A DNA stretch of 64,000 nucleotides from Sphingobacteriales bacterium (GTDB taxonomy: Bacteria > Bacteroidota > Bacteroidia > Chitinophagales > Chitinophagaceae): the NCBI GenBank assembly GCA_004144185.1, contig SEFP01000001.1:1116001-1180000 (forward strand). Reading direction: 5' to 3'. Of the stretch, positions 7,658 to 16,395 are shown piece after piece. The translations under genes were made by a program, and so were the position numbers. The notes beneath the pieces are model-generated. The model did no database searches and was not told where the DNA came from. It saw nothing but the letters and a program-made list of their open reading frames with translations. How positions within the stretch are numbered: the first letter of the stretch is position 1; each line of letters begins with the position of its first letter.

Positions 7658-8995
7658 ATGAACAGAAAGATAACGCTCCTCGGTGCCGGTCTGGTGGGTT
7701 CGCTCCTGGCCGTCGTCCTGCGTAAAAGAGGCTACGAAGTAACCGTTTATGAACGCCGTCCCGACATGCGTACGGCCACCGGTCCTGCCGGTCGCAGTAT
7801 CAACCTGGCGATGAGTGTCCGGGGCTGGGCCGCACTCGATCTGGCCGGGCTCCGCACCGACATTGAAGATCTGGCCTTGCCGATGCCCGGTCGCTTTTTG
7901 CACCAGGCCGATGGTACCACAGCCTTTCAGCCATACGGCTCCAAGGGCGAAGCCATTTACTCCGTAAGCCGGGGCGAACTCAACAAGCGCCTGATGACGC
8001 TGGCCGAGCAGGAAGGCGTTCAGATTCACTTCAACAAGCGGTGCAACCACGTAGATGTGCGCACCAATCAATTGCAGTTTGAAGACGGCGAAACCGTCAC
8101 GGCCGATCTGTTGATTGGAGCAGACGGTGCCTTCTCCGCGCTTCGTACGGCGTACACCCATCTCGATCGGGTTAATGCCTCGCAGATGTACATCGATCAG
8201 GGCTATAAAGAGCTGGTGATTCCGCCGGCCGAGGATGGGTCGTTCCGGATGCAGCCTACGGATGCGCTTCATATCTGGCCCCGTCGTCAGTTTATGATGA
8301 TTGCCCTGCCCAACCCGGACGGTTCGTTTACCTGTACGCTCTTTATGCCCTTTGAAGGCGAAGAGTCTTTTGACGCATTGCAAACGCCGGAAGCCGTTAC
8401 AGCGTTCTTCCAAAAGCATTTTCCGGATGCCGTGCCCATGATGCCGACGCTGCTGGACGATTTCTTTACCAACCCGACAGCCTCCCTGATTACCACCCGG
8501 ATTGATCCCTGGCATTACCAGGACAAAAATCTGGTGATTGGAGATTCGGCACACGCCATTGTACCGTTTTACGGACAAGGGATGAACGCCGGTTTTGAAG
8601 ATGTACGGGTGCTCAGCGAACTGCTGGACCAGTATCAGGATGACTGGACTACGCTGCTTCCGGAATACAACCGGCTGCGTAAGCCCAACGGTGATGCCGT
8701 AGGCGCACTGGCGCTGCAAAACTTTATAGAGATGCGCGACAAGGTGGCCGATCCCGACTTCCTGGCCCGTAAAAAACGCGAGAAAGAACTGACGCTTCAG
8801 TTTCCGGATCAGTTCAAATCCGTGTACGAGATGGTGTCGTTCTCGCACACGCCGTACGATACCGCGATCAAGTGTACCGAGGCGCAGGACCGCCTTTGGG
8901 AAGGCATCCGCCACCTGAGCACCGGAGATCCTAAAATTCAAACCCATCTGGCCGACTACGATGAAGCCGTCAAAAATCTCGACTTCGGCGTATGA
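7658..8995 (+). CDS. kmo: Kynurenine 3-monooxygenase
   Basis: A 445-residue FAD-dependent hydroxylase that converts L-kynurenine to 3-hydroxykynurenine with NADPH and O2. This is the entry to the eukaryote-like NAD synthesis branch from tryptophan. Visible: the FAD dinucleotide motif G-A-G-L-V-G-S near 8-14 with Y-E-R-R at the end of the second strand; the family signature G-R-S-I-N-L-A-M-S near 47-55; D-G near 155; and the second FAD motif G-D-S-A-H-A-I-V-P-F-Y-G-Q-G-M-N-A-G-F-E-D near 300. Length is normal for KMO. No other kynurenine-pathway gene is in the window. The stop overlaps recJ by four bases (ATGA), so the two are co-translated despite unrelated functions. Confidence 0.95.
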   Translation: MNRKITLLGAGLVGSLLAVVLRKRGYEVTVYERRPDMRTATGPAGRSINLAMSVRGWAALDLAGLRTDIEDLALPMPGRFLHQADGTTAFQPYGSKGEAIYSVSRGELNKRLMTLAEQEGVQIHFNKRCNHVDVRTNQLQFEDGETVTADLLIGADGAFSALRTAYTHLDRVNASQMYIDQGYKELVIPPAEDGSFRMQPTDALHIWPRRQFMMIALPNPDGSFTCTLFMPFEGEESFDALQTPEAVTAFFQKHFPDAVPMMPTLLDDFFTNPTASLITTRIDPWHYQDKNLVIGDSAHAIVPFYGQGMNAGFEDVRVLSELLDQYQDDWTTLLPEYNRLRKPNGDAVGALALQNFIEMRDKVADPDFLARKKREKELTLQFPDQFKSVYEMVSFSHTPYDTAIKCTEAQDRLWEGIRHLSTGDPKIQTHLADYDEAVKNLDFGV

Positions 8996-10737
8996 ACCCT
9001 TCTCTTGTAATCAGCACACCGGGCGCTAAGCGCTGGACGGTGCAGAAACCCGACGAAACCATCGTCGCACATCTGTGCGAAGCGCTGAAAGTCAGCCGGC
9101 CGATCTGCCAGTTGCTGGCGCTGCGCGGCATCACCACGTACGAGGAAGCCAAGACGTTTTTTCGCCCGCAACTGGAACAGCTACATGATCCCTTTGTGAT
9201 GAAAGGCATGACGGAAGCCGTGTCCCGGATTGCCGAAGCAGTCGAATGGCATGAGCGCATTCTGGTGTATGGCGATTATGATGTGGATGGTACTACGGCC
9301 GTATCGGTGGTCTATGACTACCTGCGCCGCCACTATCCCGATCTGCGCGATGATTCGCTGGCCTACTACATTCCGCACCGCTACCGCGAAGGCTATGGCG
9401 TGAGTAAAGACGGGATCGATTATGCCAGAGAACATGGCTACAACCTGATCATCACCCTCGACTGCGGCATCAAAAGTGCAGAGCTGGTGCGGTATGCCCA
9501 GAGCTTCGGGATTGATGTGATCATCTGCGACCACCACCTTCCGGACGAAGAACTGCCTAAGGCCTTTGCAATCCTCAATCCCAAGCAGCCCGGCTGCCCC
9601 TATCCGTTTAAAGAGCTGTCCGGATGCGGAATCGGCTTTAAGCTGGTGCAGGCGATGTGTATGCACTGGAAGCAGCCGCTCGAAAATGCCTATCGGTATC
9701 TCGACCTCGTAGCGACCAGTATTGCTGCCGATATCGTACCCATTGACGGAGAAAACCGTGTGCTGGCCTTTTATGGCCTGAAACAGGCGGCCGAAAATCC
9801 GTCGATTGCTATCCAGACCCTCAAAAAGATGGCCGGCGTAACCCGTGCCATGACCATCTCTGATCTGGTATTTGTCATTGGCCCGCGCGTCAATGCCGCC
9901 GGCCGGATGGATGATGCCAAAAAAGCGGTGGCGCTGTTTACGACCGAAGATCCGGTTGAAGTGCAGCGGATTGCCGACGAGCTGCAAAGCGACAACACCG
10001 ACCGCCGCGAGAAAGACCGGGAAACGACCGAGCAGGCCATGGAAATGCTTCGAAACGATGCCACCCGTGAGTCCCGGAAAAGTACCGTCGTCTATGACCC
10101 CGACTGGCACAAAGGCGTTGTGGGGATTGTAGCCTCGCGCCTGGTGGAAAAATTTTATCGTCCGACCATCGTTCTGACCCAAAGTAACGGAAAGGTTAGT
10201 GGCTCGGCCAGGTCGGTAATGGGCTTCAATATTTATGAAGCACTTCACGCCTGCCGCGATTTGCTGGAAGCGTACGGCGGTCACTTTTACGCGGCCGGGA
10301 TGACCTTGCTTCCGGAAAAGGTAGAGACGTTCCGGAACCGGTTTGAAGAAGTCGTTGCCGGGTCCATCGCTCCGGAACTGCTGACGCCTGAAATCAACAT
10401 CGATGCCGTCCTTCCGTTGTCGGCGATCAAACCGGCATTTTTCAATCTGTTGCACCAGTTCGAGCCCTTTGGACCCGGAAATTCCCGTCCGGTATTTCTG
10501 AGCCGGGGCGTTCACGATTACCGCGGGTTAAGCCGCGTGGTTAAAGACGCCCACATCCGGTTTGTGGTCCATGACAAAAACGGTGTCTCGATGGATGGCA
10601 TTGGCTTCGGGCTGGCGGAGAAGTTTCCGTATGTGCAGACCGGGCCGTTTGACATGGTGTACAGCGTTGAGGAAAACGAATTCCAGGGCGCGGTACGGTT
10701 GCAATTGAAAGTGCTGGACGTGCGACCATCGTATTAA
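8992..10737 (+). CDS. recJ: Single-stranded-DNA-specific exonuclease RecJ
   Basis: A 581-residue 5'-3' ssDNA exonuclease used in RecF-pathway recombination, mismatch and base-excision repair. DHH-family motifs are clear: motif I Y-G-D-Y-D-V-D-G at 93-100; D-C-G near 158; motif III I-I-C-D-H-H near 176-181; and an Asp after N-A-A-G-R-M near 303. The DHHA1 substrate-binding part carries G-G-H-F-Y-A-A-G-M near 428. The last ~100 residues form the OB domain found in bacterial RecJ. Length is normal. The start codon lies inside the end of kmo (ATGA). Confidence 0.95.
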   Translation: MNPSLVISTPGAKRWTVQKPDETIVAHLCEALKVSRPICQLLALRGITTYEEAKTFFRPQLEQLHDPFVMKGMTEAVSRIAEAVEWHERILVYGDYDVDGTTAVSVVYDYLRRHYPDLRDDSLAYYIPHRYREGYGVSKDGIDYAREHGYNLIITLDCGIKSAELVRYAQSFGIDVIICDHHLPDEELPKAFAILNPKQPGCPYPFKELSGCGIGFKLVQAMCMHWKQPLENAYRYLDLVATSIAADIVPIDGENRVLAFYGLKQAAENPSIAIQTLKKMAGVTRAMTISDLVFVIGPRVNAAGRMDDAKKAVALFTTEDPVEVQRIADELQSDNTDRREKDRETTEQAMEMLRNDATRESRKSTVVYDPDWHKGVVGIVASRLVEKFYRPTIVLTQSNGKVSGSARSVMGFNIYEALHACRDLLEAYGGHFYAAGMTLLPEKVETFRNRFEEVVAGSIAPELLTPEINIDAVLPLSAIKPAFFNLLHQFEPFGPGNSRPVFLSRGVHDYRGLSRVVKDAHIRFVVHDKNGVSMDGIGFGLAEKFPYVQTGPFDMVYSVEENEFQGAVRLQLKVLDVRPSY

Positions 10738-10798
10738 CAGGTCTACCGGATGGATCCGGTGCCGGCTTTGAACGGGCTTTCCGGACGAGTATCTTCCT

Positions 10799-10806
10799 TA
10801 TCTTTC
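10799..10806 (+). promoter_or_regulatory. Candidate -7 box TATCTTTC before the lipoprotein gene
   Basis: TATCTTTC is one base off TAnnTTTG and ends nine bases before the ATG at 10816. That spacing implies a leader of only a few bases. Confidence 0.35.
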
Positions 10807-10815
10807 TGCTTTAGC

Positions 10816-11472
10816 ATGAAGATTCGATCCGGAAGAATCCTGTTAGGGGGTGCCTTGTTGGCAGCCTCTTCCTGCATGCCTACGGCGGGTCTGCAAAGCG
10901 GACGGAGCCTCGGAAAAGGTAATGGGGTGATTACACCCTACATCCACGGCGGGGACATGTATCTGCCCAGAGATGACTCGGAAGCGTACGCACGGTTTTT
11001 GCCCAGTGCGGGTGCTCAGTTTGCCACCGGAAGTACCGATCGGCTGGATTTGGGTGGCAAAGTAGACCTAAGCAGCTTTCTGACGGCTCAGGTCAGGTAC
11101 CAGCTTCTTGGAAACCGGCAATCCACCTGGGCGGTAGGAGCAGGTGCTGAATTCGGTCTGATGCTGGCTCCGGTACTTATCGGAGGTACTTTTTATTATT
11201 ACAGCGTTCCGGTGATCGTTTCCTATCATCCTACCGAGCGCCTGTGTGTCTATGCGAATCCCAGATACACATTTGGGCAACGACGAGTGGTTGAAAATGC
11301 CAACGGCTCCGGTAGGGATGCATTCAGACAAAACCGACAGCAATCCGGATTTGCATACGGCGTTTTGATGGGAAGCAAAAACAAGTTCTCGCTCGAGGTA
11401 GGCCACTTTAGCGATAACCTTTATCAGCCCACTCAGGTAGCACTAAGCTATACCATATGGTTTGATAAGTAA
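10816..11472 (+). CDS. Outer-membrane lipoprotein, beta-barrel-like
   Basis: A 218-residue exported protein from the ATG at 10816. The longer frame from 10750 adds a non-signal prefix, whereas 10816 gives a signal peptide ending A-L-L-A-A-S-S-C with a probable lipidated Cys20. The rest alternates polar and hydrophobic residues in strand-length stretches (V-D-L-S-S-F-L-T-A-Q-V-R-Y, G-T-F-Y-Y-Y-S-V-P-V-I-V-S-Y, L-C-V-Y-A-N-P-R-Y) and ends with an aromatic I-W-F-D-K, as outer-membrane barrels do. No named family recognised. The lipobox is loose (Ser at -1, Ala at -3), which this phylum tolerates. Confidence 0.65.
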   Translation: MKIRSGRILLGGALLAASSCMPTAGLQSGRSLGKGNGVITPYIHGGDMYLPRDDSEAYARFLPSAGAQFATGSTDRLDLGGKVDLSSFLTAQVRYQLLGNRQSTWAVGAGAEFGLMLAPVLIGGTFYYYSVPVIVSYHPTERLCVYANPRYTFGQRRVVENANGSGRDAFRQNRQQSGFAYGVLMGSKNKFSLEVGHFSDNLYQPTQVALSYTIWFDK

Positions 11473-11595
11473 ATCCCCATGAGAGGTCAAAAGCCGACCT
11501 TCTACCAGAAAGCCTTTGGCGTCCGGGACAGCCGGTTGAATCCGGAATCGCGGCTCTTGTTTGAAACAGCTTTTGTCGTTTGGTAATTGGCTCTC

Positions 11596-11603
11596 TACTT
11601 TCG
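11596..11603 (+). promoter_or_regulatory. Candidate -7 box TACTTTCG upstream of serS
   Basis: TACTTTCG ends nine bases before the chosen serS ATG. This supports that start over upstream TTG codons, which would fall before the transcription start. Confidence 0.45.
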
Positions 11604-11612
11604 CTTCTGCTT

Positions 11613-12884
11613 ATGCTGACCCTTCAACTGCTTCGTACCGAAAAAGACCGCGTGCTGGCCGGCCTCCGGAAAAAACATTTTGCTGATGCCGCCATCGTAG
11701 ATCAGATCCTGGAACTCGATGCCGAGCGCCGCAAAGTACAGGGCATCAATGATGCCCTTTCGGCACAGGTCAATGCCGCTTCCAAAAGCATTGGCGCATT
11801 GATGGCCCAGGGCCGGAAAGAAGAAGCTGAACAATCCAAAGCCGCTGTAGCTTCTTTCAAGGAAGAATCCAAAAACCTGTCGCAGCAACTGGATGGGATT
11901 GAAAAGCGCCAGCAGGAACTGCTGGTACAGCTTCCTAATATCCCACATGATTCGGTTCCGGAAGGCCGTACCCCTGAAGACAATGAAGTGGTGCGCACGG
12001 GTGGTGAACGGATGCCGGTTGCAGCAGATACGGTCCCACACTGGGACCTGGTGAGTAAGTACAAGCTCATCGATTTTGAATTGGGCAATAAGATTACCGG
12101 AGCCGGATTTCCGGTGTATACCGGCATGGGTGCCAAATTGCAGCGCGCACTCATCAGCTATTTTCTTGATTACAATGCCGAAGCCGGTTACCAGGAAATA
12201 CAGCCACCACACATGGTGAATGCAGCTTCGGCCTATGGTACCGGACAGCTGCCCGATAAGGAAGGCCAGATGTACCACGCAACCGTCGACGATCTGTATC
12301 TGATCCCGACTGCTGAAGTGCCGGTGACCAATATATACCGCGATACCATCACCGACCCGAAAGAGCTGCCCATCCGGATGACGGCCTATACGCCCTGTTT
12401 CCGGAGAGAAGCTGGCTCGTATGGCAAGGACGTACGCGGCCTCAACCGGCTGCACCAGTTTGATAAAGTAGAGATCGTTCAGTTCACCACGCCGGAAACG
12501 TCTTACGAAGCGCTGGAACAAATGGTGTTGCATGTCGAAAAGCTGATTCAAAGCCTGGGACTGCACTACCGGATTCTGCGACTCTGCGGCGGCGATATGT
12601 CGTTCACATCAGCTCTTACCTACGATTTTGAGGTGTGGAGCGGTGCCCAGGAACGCTGGCTGGAAGTGAGCTCGGTGTCCAACTTTGAAACGTTCCAGAC
12701 GGGCCGCCTCAAAGCACGCACCCGCGATGAAAGCGGCAAAACCCTCCTATTGCACTCTCTCAACGGTTCCTCGCTGGCGCTGCCGCGTATCGTGGCCGCT
12801 TTGCTGGAGCAGTACCAAACTCCTGAAGGCATCCGGGTTCCGGACGTCCTGCAACCGTATCTGCGAACCGACTGGATTTGCTAA
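11613..12884 (+). CDS. serS: Seryl-tRNA synthetase
   Basis: A 423-residue class II aminoacyl-tRNA synthetase that charges tRNA-Ser (and tRNA-Sec where present). Residues about 25-100 form the long coiled-coil arm that grips the tRNA variable loop. The catalytic core shows the TxE serine-binding motif I-P-T-A-E-V-P near 230; motif 2 F-R-R-E-A-G-S-Y-G-K-D near 264; R-L-H-Q-F-D-K-V-E; and motif 3 G-S-S-L-A-L-P-R near 387. The ATG at 11613 is chosen over the TTG at 11580, which would add ten hydrophobic residues and lie upstream of the promoter box. Length is typical. TTCCGGAA follows the stop by four bases. Confidence 0.95.
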   Translation: MLTLQLLRTEKDRVLAGLRKKHFADAAIVDQILELDAERRKVQGINDALSAQVNAASKSIGALMAQGRKEEAEQSKAAVASFKEESKNLSQQLDGIEKRQQELLVQLPNIPHDSVPEGRTPEDNEVVRTGGERMPVAADTVPHWDLVSKYKLIDFELGNKITGAGFPVYTGMGAKLQRALISYFLDYNAEAGYQEIQPPHMVNAASAYGTGQLPDKEGQMYHATVDDLYLIPTAEVPVTNIYRDTITDPKELPIRMTAYTPCFRREAGSYGKDVRGLNRLHQFDKVEIVQFTTPETSYEALEQMVLHVEKLIQSLGLHYRILRLCGGDMSFTSALTYDFEVWSGAQERWLEVSSVSNFETFQTGRLKARTRDESGKTLLLHSLNGSSLALPRIVAALLEQYQTPEGIRVPDVLQPYLRTDWIC

Positions 12885-12933
12885 AAAATTCCGGAACATG
12901 TTCCGGCATCTCAACTTCTAACCTCTGATTTTT

Positions 12934-13380
12934 ATGATTCAACGCATCCAAAGCCTGTGGCTGTTTCTGGCCTCCATGATCAGCGGTCTGCTGTTTATGC
13001 CTTCCACCGTTTTGTACAAATGGGCCGTACCAGCCCTGCCGATTGTACAAACCGAAACGCTTACTGCAACCAAGTTTTACCCGCTGCTGATCATCGCGGC
13101 TTTTATGACGATACTGCCGCTGGTAACGATTTTCTTTTTTAAAGACCGTCCCCGGCAGCGCGGACTGGCTACACTGAGCATCCTGGCTTCACTGGCATTC
13201 GCGATCGTCATGTTTATGAAAATCACCGCGATCCGCAGCAGTGGCATTTCAAAGGTGGGCGAGCAATATGGCATCTTGGGCGCACTGGTTCCGGTGATCT
13301 CGATTGTGTTTCTGATCCTGGCGGTTCGTGGCATTCGTAAAGACGAAAAAATCATCAAAAGCCTCGACCGGTTGCGATAA
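12934..13380 (+). CDS. DUF4293 family membrane protein
   Basis: A 148-residue inner-membrane protein with four hydrophobic helices at about 8-28, 48-68, 76-97 and 112-132. The start M-I-Q-R-I-Q-S-L-W-L and the cytoplasmic end R-G-I-R-K-D-E-K-I-I-K-S-L-D-R-L-R are the hallmarks of DUF4293, a Bacteroidota family of unknown function. It follows serS by about 50 bases on the same strand and ends at a strong terminator, so it may be the last gene of a serS unit. Confidence 0.85.
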   Translation: MIQRIQSLWLFLASMISGLLFMPSTVLYKWAVPALPIVQTETLTATKFYPLLIIAAFMTILPLVTIFFFKDRPRQRGLATLSILASLAFAIVMFMKITAIRSSGISKVGEQYGILGALVPVISIVFLILAVRGIRKDEKIIKSLDRLR

Positions 13381-13402
13381 CCGCTTCAATCTTCTAAGTA
13401 CC

Positions 13403-13433
13403 AAAAGACAGTTCTCCGGAACTGTCTTTTTTT
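13403..13433 (+). terminator. Intrinsic terminator after the DUF4293 gene
   Basis: A 12-bp perfect stem, AAAAGACAGTTC (13403-13414) with GAACTGTCTTTT (13419-13430), loop TCCG, then more T. The apex reads TTCTCCGGAA, one base more than the iterated palindrome. Confidence 0.85.
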
Positions 13434-13455
13434 ATGGCCGGCTAAGGGTATTTCC

Positions 13456-13485
13456 GGAATCCGGACGGGTCTGGAATCCGGACGG
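13456..13485 (+). repeat. 13-bp direct repeat GGAATCCGGACGG
   Basis: Two exact copies, 13456-13468 and 13473-13485, offset by 17 bases, in a GC-rich leader before the methyltransferase gene. The first overlaps a TTCCGGAA copy. It could be a duplicated protein-binding site or simple expansion of CCGG-rich sequence. Confidence 0.5.
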
Positions 13486-13557
13486 TTCCGGACCCGGCGC
13501 ACCGGCCAACCGCCGAACCGGGTTTGCGGCTAACTTAGCGACTCTTTTCTCTGCTTC

Positions 13558-14307
13558 ATGTCTGCTTTCGTCCGTAAACTCAATACGCTTGTCAAAGACC
13601 TGCTGCTCGGTAGCCGCATTGGGTTGCTGGTGCGCCCGTTGTCGGGTGCCCTTCGATTCGGGGCCAACTTCGGGTACCTGGCCGATTGGATCCGGACCCG
13701 GGGCCGGGAAGCGGCCTTCAGCGATTTTTTTACGCTTCAGCGCGATTATCCCAAGCGGGTAAAGCTGCATGAGTTTGTAGCCGACCGGTTTCAGCTCGAT
13801 ACGCAGAAAATCCATTATCTGGAGTTTGGCGTAGCCAGTGCCACCTCGTTTAAATGGTGGTTGGCCCGCAACGAAAACGAAGCCTCTTCATTTTTTGGAT
13901 TCGATACGTTTGAAGGGCTTCCGGAAGCGTGGGGCACCTATGATAAAGGTGCCATGAGCTTTGGATTGCCGGATATTACCGATCCCCGCGCGCACTTCTA
14001 CAAAGGGCTGTTTCAGGATACGCTGCATTCGTTTCTACAAACCTATCAGCAGGATCCAACCGCTCTGCGGGTGATTCATTTAGACGCCGATCTGTACTCC
14101 TCTACGCTGTTTGCCCTGACCATGCTGGCGCCATATTTACAGCCGGGCGATTTGTTGTTTTTCGATGAATTCAACGTACCCAATCACGAGTTTGCCGCCT
14201 GGGAAGCGTTTATCAAAAGCTTTTATTTCGAGTACGAAGTCATTGGCGGGGTCAATAATTTTTACCAGACCTGCTTCCGGCTGACCCGTACCCTGACGCG
14301 AAACTGA
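13558..14307 (+). CDS. TylF/MycF-type class I methyltransferase
   Basis: A 249-residue protein with a SAM-dependent methyltransferase core. The SAM motif is H-Y-L-E-F-G-V-A-S-A-T-S near 91-102, followed by F-F-G-F-D-T-F-E-G-L-P-E near 116-127, a hallmark of the TylF/MycF sugar O-methyltransferase group. The acidic R-V-I-H-L-D-A-D-L-Y-S-S near 180 corresponds to the metal-binding Asp region, and L-L-F-F-D-E-F follows near 206. It precedes a glycosyltransferase on the same strand, which suggests methylation of a surface glycan. The substrate cannot be told. The first ~60 residues are basic and lack a signal peptide. Confidence 0.8.
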   Translation: MSAFVRKLNTLVKDLLLGSRIGLLVRPLSGALRFGANFGYLADWIRTRGREAAFSDFFTLQRDYPKRVKLHEFVADRFQLDTQKIHYLEFGVASATSFKWWLARNENEASSFFGFDTFEGLPEAWGTYDKGAMSFGLPDITDPRAHFYKGLFQDTLHSFLQTYQQDPTALRVIHLDADLYSSTLFALTMLAPYLQPGDLLFFDEFNVPNHEFAAWEAFIKSFYFEYEVIGGVNNFYQTCFRLTRTLTRN

Positions 14308-14347
14308 TTGTTGGCGTTTTTCGATTTCAAACTTATTCAGACCGTAC

Positions 14348-15481
14348 GTGGCTCGCATTGTAATCATTGGGACAGCGCATCCGTTGCGGGGTGGACTGGC
14401 TGCTTTTAACCAGCGCTTGGCTGAAGCGCTGCAACAGGAAGGCCATCAGGTACGGATCGAGTCGTTCTCGCTTCAGTATCCCGGTATCCTGTTTCCCGGC
14501 AAATCGCAGTACACCGATGAACCAGCTCCGGAAGGGTTGTCCATCCGGTCGCGCATCAATTCGATCCATCCGCTGAGCTGGATTCGGGTGGGGCGGGCCT
14601 TGCAACAGGAAAAGCCTGACCTGATTATTATCAAGTTCTGGCTGCCCTTTATGGGACCGGCGTTTGGCACCATCCTGCGACTGGCGAAAAAAAACCGGCA
14701 TACGCGGGTGGTGGCCATCCTCGACAATTTTATTCCGCACGAAGCCCGGCCCGGTGATGCCGCCTTTACCCGCTATTTTTCCGGCCCGGTAGATGCCTTT
14801 GTAACCATGAGCCGGCAGGTGCTGGGCGAGGTGGAAAAAGCGCTTCCGCAAAAGCCTGCTACCTACACGCCGCACCCGATCTATGATCTGTATGGCGAGG
14901 CCGTTTCAAAGGAAGACGCCTGTCGGAAGCTGGGATTAGACGTGACCCGGAACTACCTGCTTTTTTTTGGCTTTATCCGGGCCTACAAAGGCTTGGATTT
15001 ACTGCTACAGGCGCTGCCGCAGGTCACAGACGGAACCATCGATCTGATTATTGCCGGCGAATATTATGGCGATCCGGCTCCGTACGAACAGTTGATTGTC
15101 GCCAACGGACTGGAAGGCCGGGTGCACCGCTTTACCGATTTTATTCCCACCGATGAGGTCCGGTATTTTTTCTCGGCTGCGGATCTGGTGGTACAACCAT
15201 ACAAATCGGCCACCAACAGCGGGATTACCCAAGTGGCGTATCACTTTGAAAAGCCAATGGTCGTCACCAACGTGGGCGGACTTCCGGAAGTGGTGCCCGA
15301 CGGGAAAGCCGGTTTTGTCGTAGCGCCGGACCCTGCAGCGATTGCAGACGGCATCAACCGGTTTTTTGAAGGCCATTACAGCACTGTATTTCAGGCCGGA
15401 CTGCGCGAGGAGAAAGCAAAGTACAGCTGGAAAACATTTGTGGATGTGATCTTGCAACTGGCTGGCAGGCCAACAACATAA
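14348..15481 (+). CDS. Glycosyltransferase family 4 (GT-B fold)
   Basis: A 377-residue GT-B glycosyltransferase with a GTG start (V-A-R-I-V-I-I-G-T-A). The N-terminal acceptor domain has H-P-L-R-G-G-L-A-A-F-N at 11-21, the glycine-rich loop contacting the donor phosphate. The C-terminal donor domain has F-F-G-F-I-R-A-Y-K-G-L near 205 and V-V-Q-P-Y-K-S-A-T-N-S-G-I near 283. This last corresponds to the E-x7-E donor site, here with fewer acidic residues than usual. G-G-L-P-E-V-V-P-D-G-K-A-G-F follows. Sits 40 bases after the methyltransferase; the pair probably decorates a surface polysaccharide. Donor and acceptor unknown. Confidence 0.85.
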   Translation: MARIVIIGTAHPLRGGLAAFNQRLAEALQQEGHQVRIESFSLQYPGILFPGKSQYTDEPAPEGLSIRSRINSIHPLSWIRVGRALQQEKPDLIIIKFWLPFMGPAFGTILRLAKKNRHTRVVAILDNFIPHEARPGDAAFTRYFSGPVDAFVTMSRQVLGEVEKALPQKPATYTPHPIYDLYGEAVSKEDACRKLGLDVTRNYLLFFGFIRAYKGLDLLLQALPQVTDGTIDLIIAGEYYGDPAPYEQLIVANGLEGRVHRFTDFIPTDEVRYFFSAADLVVQPYKSATNSGITQVAYHFEKPMVVTNVGGLPEVVPDGKAGFVVAPDPAAIADGINRFFEGHYSTVFQAGLREEKAKYSWKTFVDVILQLAGRPTT

Positions 15482-15513
15482 GCTCCGGAAAAGGATGTTC
15501 TTCCGGAACCGGG

Positions 15514-16236
15514 TTACTTATTCGTGCGCTGCTTAAAGAATTTACGTCCGCGGGAGGAACCGCTGTTGCCGTACGCGTTCTTTTGCGGGGTACCTCCGGT
15601 ATTGGCAGGCCTAAAACTGCCTCTTCCGTTGACAGGGGCCTGTGTTGGTTTGCTGGAAAGCCGGTTGCTGCCTTGTTGCCCTTTGGTGGTCAGCGGCATA
15701 AACGGTACAAAGACGCCGCCTGGTTCGTAAGCCAGCATCCCGTCGGAAAGGCGCTCCAGTTCGTTACGAACCGCTTCGTCAGAAGGCTGTTCCTTGTGCC
15801 AGGTAGAATACGCCAGCTTCATGTAGTAGCCCAGTGTTTGTGTAAACGCCTGCTTTTTTTGCGGGTCTTCTTCAGCAAGCGCCCGCTTCAACAGTTCGTC
15901 GAAGCGTTTTCCAAATTGCCGGTGACGCATTTTGTTTTGTGGGTATGCTAGCCGTTCCGGAGCAACCAGCACATCGGGCGCTGCCGGTTTCGGGTACGGG
16001 CATTCGCAATTCAGTTCGCCGCCTGTCATCAGGTGCAGCTGATCCCAGAGCTTCTGGCGGTAGTCGTCCAGCGATTTTGCAGCCGGATGCAAGGCCGCCA
16101 TCGCATCGATTACAACATCGGCTTGTTTACGGCAAATTTCCGGATCGGTGATTGTAAGCAGGTACGCAGCCATTTCCTGAATGCCGCGTCCATATTCCAG
16201 CATCTGCACCGGAGTGCGCGTGGTATTGTATTGCAT
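15514..16236 (-). CDS. DUF4290 family protein
   Basis: A 240-residue cytosolic protein from the ATG at 16236 (M-Q-Y-N-T-T-R-T-P-V-Q-M-L-E-Y-G-R-G-I-Q), which is the conserved family beginning; the longer frame to 16305 adds an unrelated prefix. The conserved helical domain covers about 1-175, with C-E-C-P-Y-P near 86 and Y-Y-M-K-L-A-Y near 140. The last ~65 residues are a disordered basic tail rich in Gly, Ser, Asn and Arg, ending R-K-F-F-K-Q-R-T-N-K. Function unknown; the basic tail suggests contact with nucleic acid or ribosomes, which is inference. Confidence 0.85.
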   Translation of the reverse strand: MQYNTTRTPVQMLEYGRGIQEMAAYLLTITDPEICRKQADVVIDAMAALHPAAKSLDDYRQKLWDQLHLMTGGELNCECPYPKPAAPDVLVAPERLAYPQNKMRHRQFGKRFDELLKRALAEEDPQKKQAFTQTLGYYMKLAYSTWHKEQPSDEAVRNELERLSDGMLAYEPGGVFVPFMPLTTKGQQGSNRLSSKPTQAPVNGRGSFRPANTGGTPQKNAYGNSGSSRGRKFFKQRTNK

Positions 16237-16395
16237 GAAACGTATTGAGAACAGACGCGGCGGAAACAAAGCAGTTCCGGAAAGCACCCTGGTAGGGACT
16301 TGCATGTTGGCTGTTTACAGGCATAAAAAATTACCTGAAGCCTGCCGCGTTCTTGAATGGGTTAAAGATACGGGGGAAATAGATTCCGGACTACA

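Noticed and set aside
7388-8947. 519-codon open frame antisense to kmo
   Set aside because: The plus strand encodes a full-length kmo with all FAD motifs; the antisense product matches nothing and its frame is a by-product of GC-rich codon use. Only its last 58 codons, beyond kmo, were kept as a low-confidence gene.
9181-10515. 444-codon open frame antisense to recJ
   Set aside because: Covers the DHH and DHHA1 motifs of RecJ on the other strand; no protein-like features of its own.
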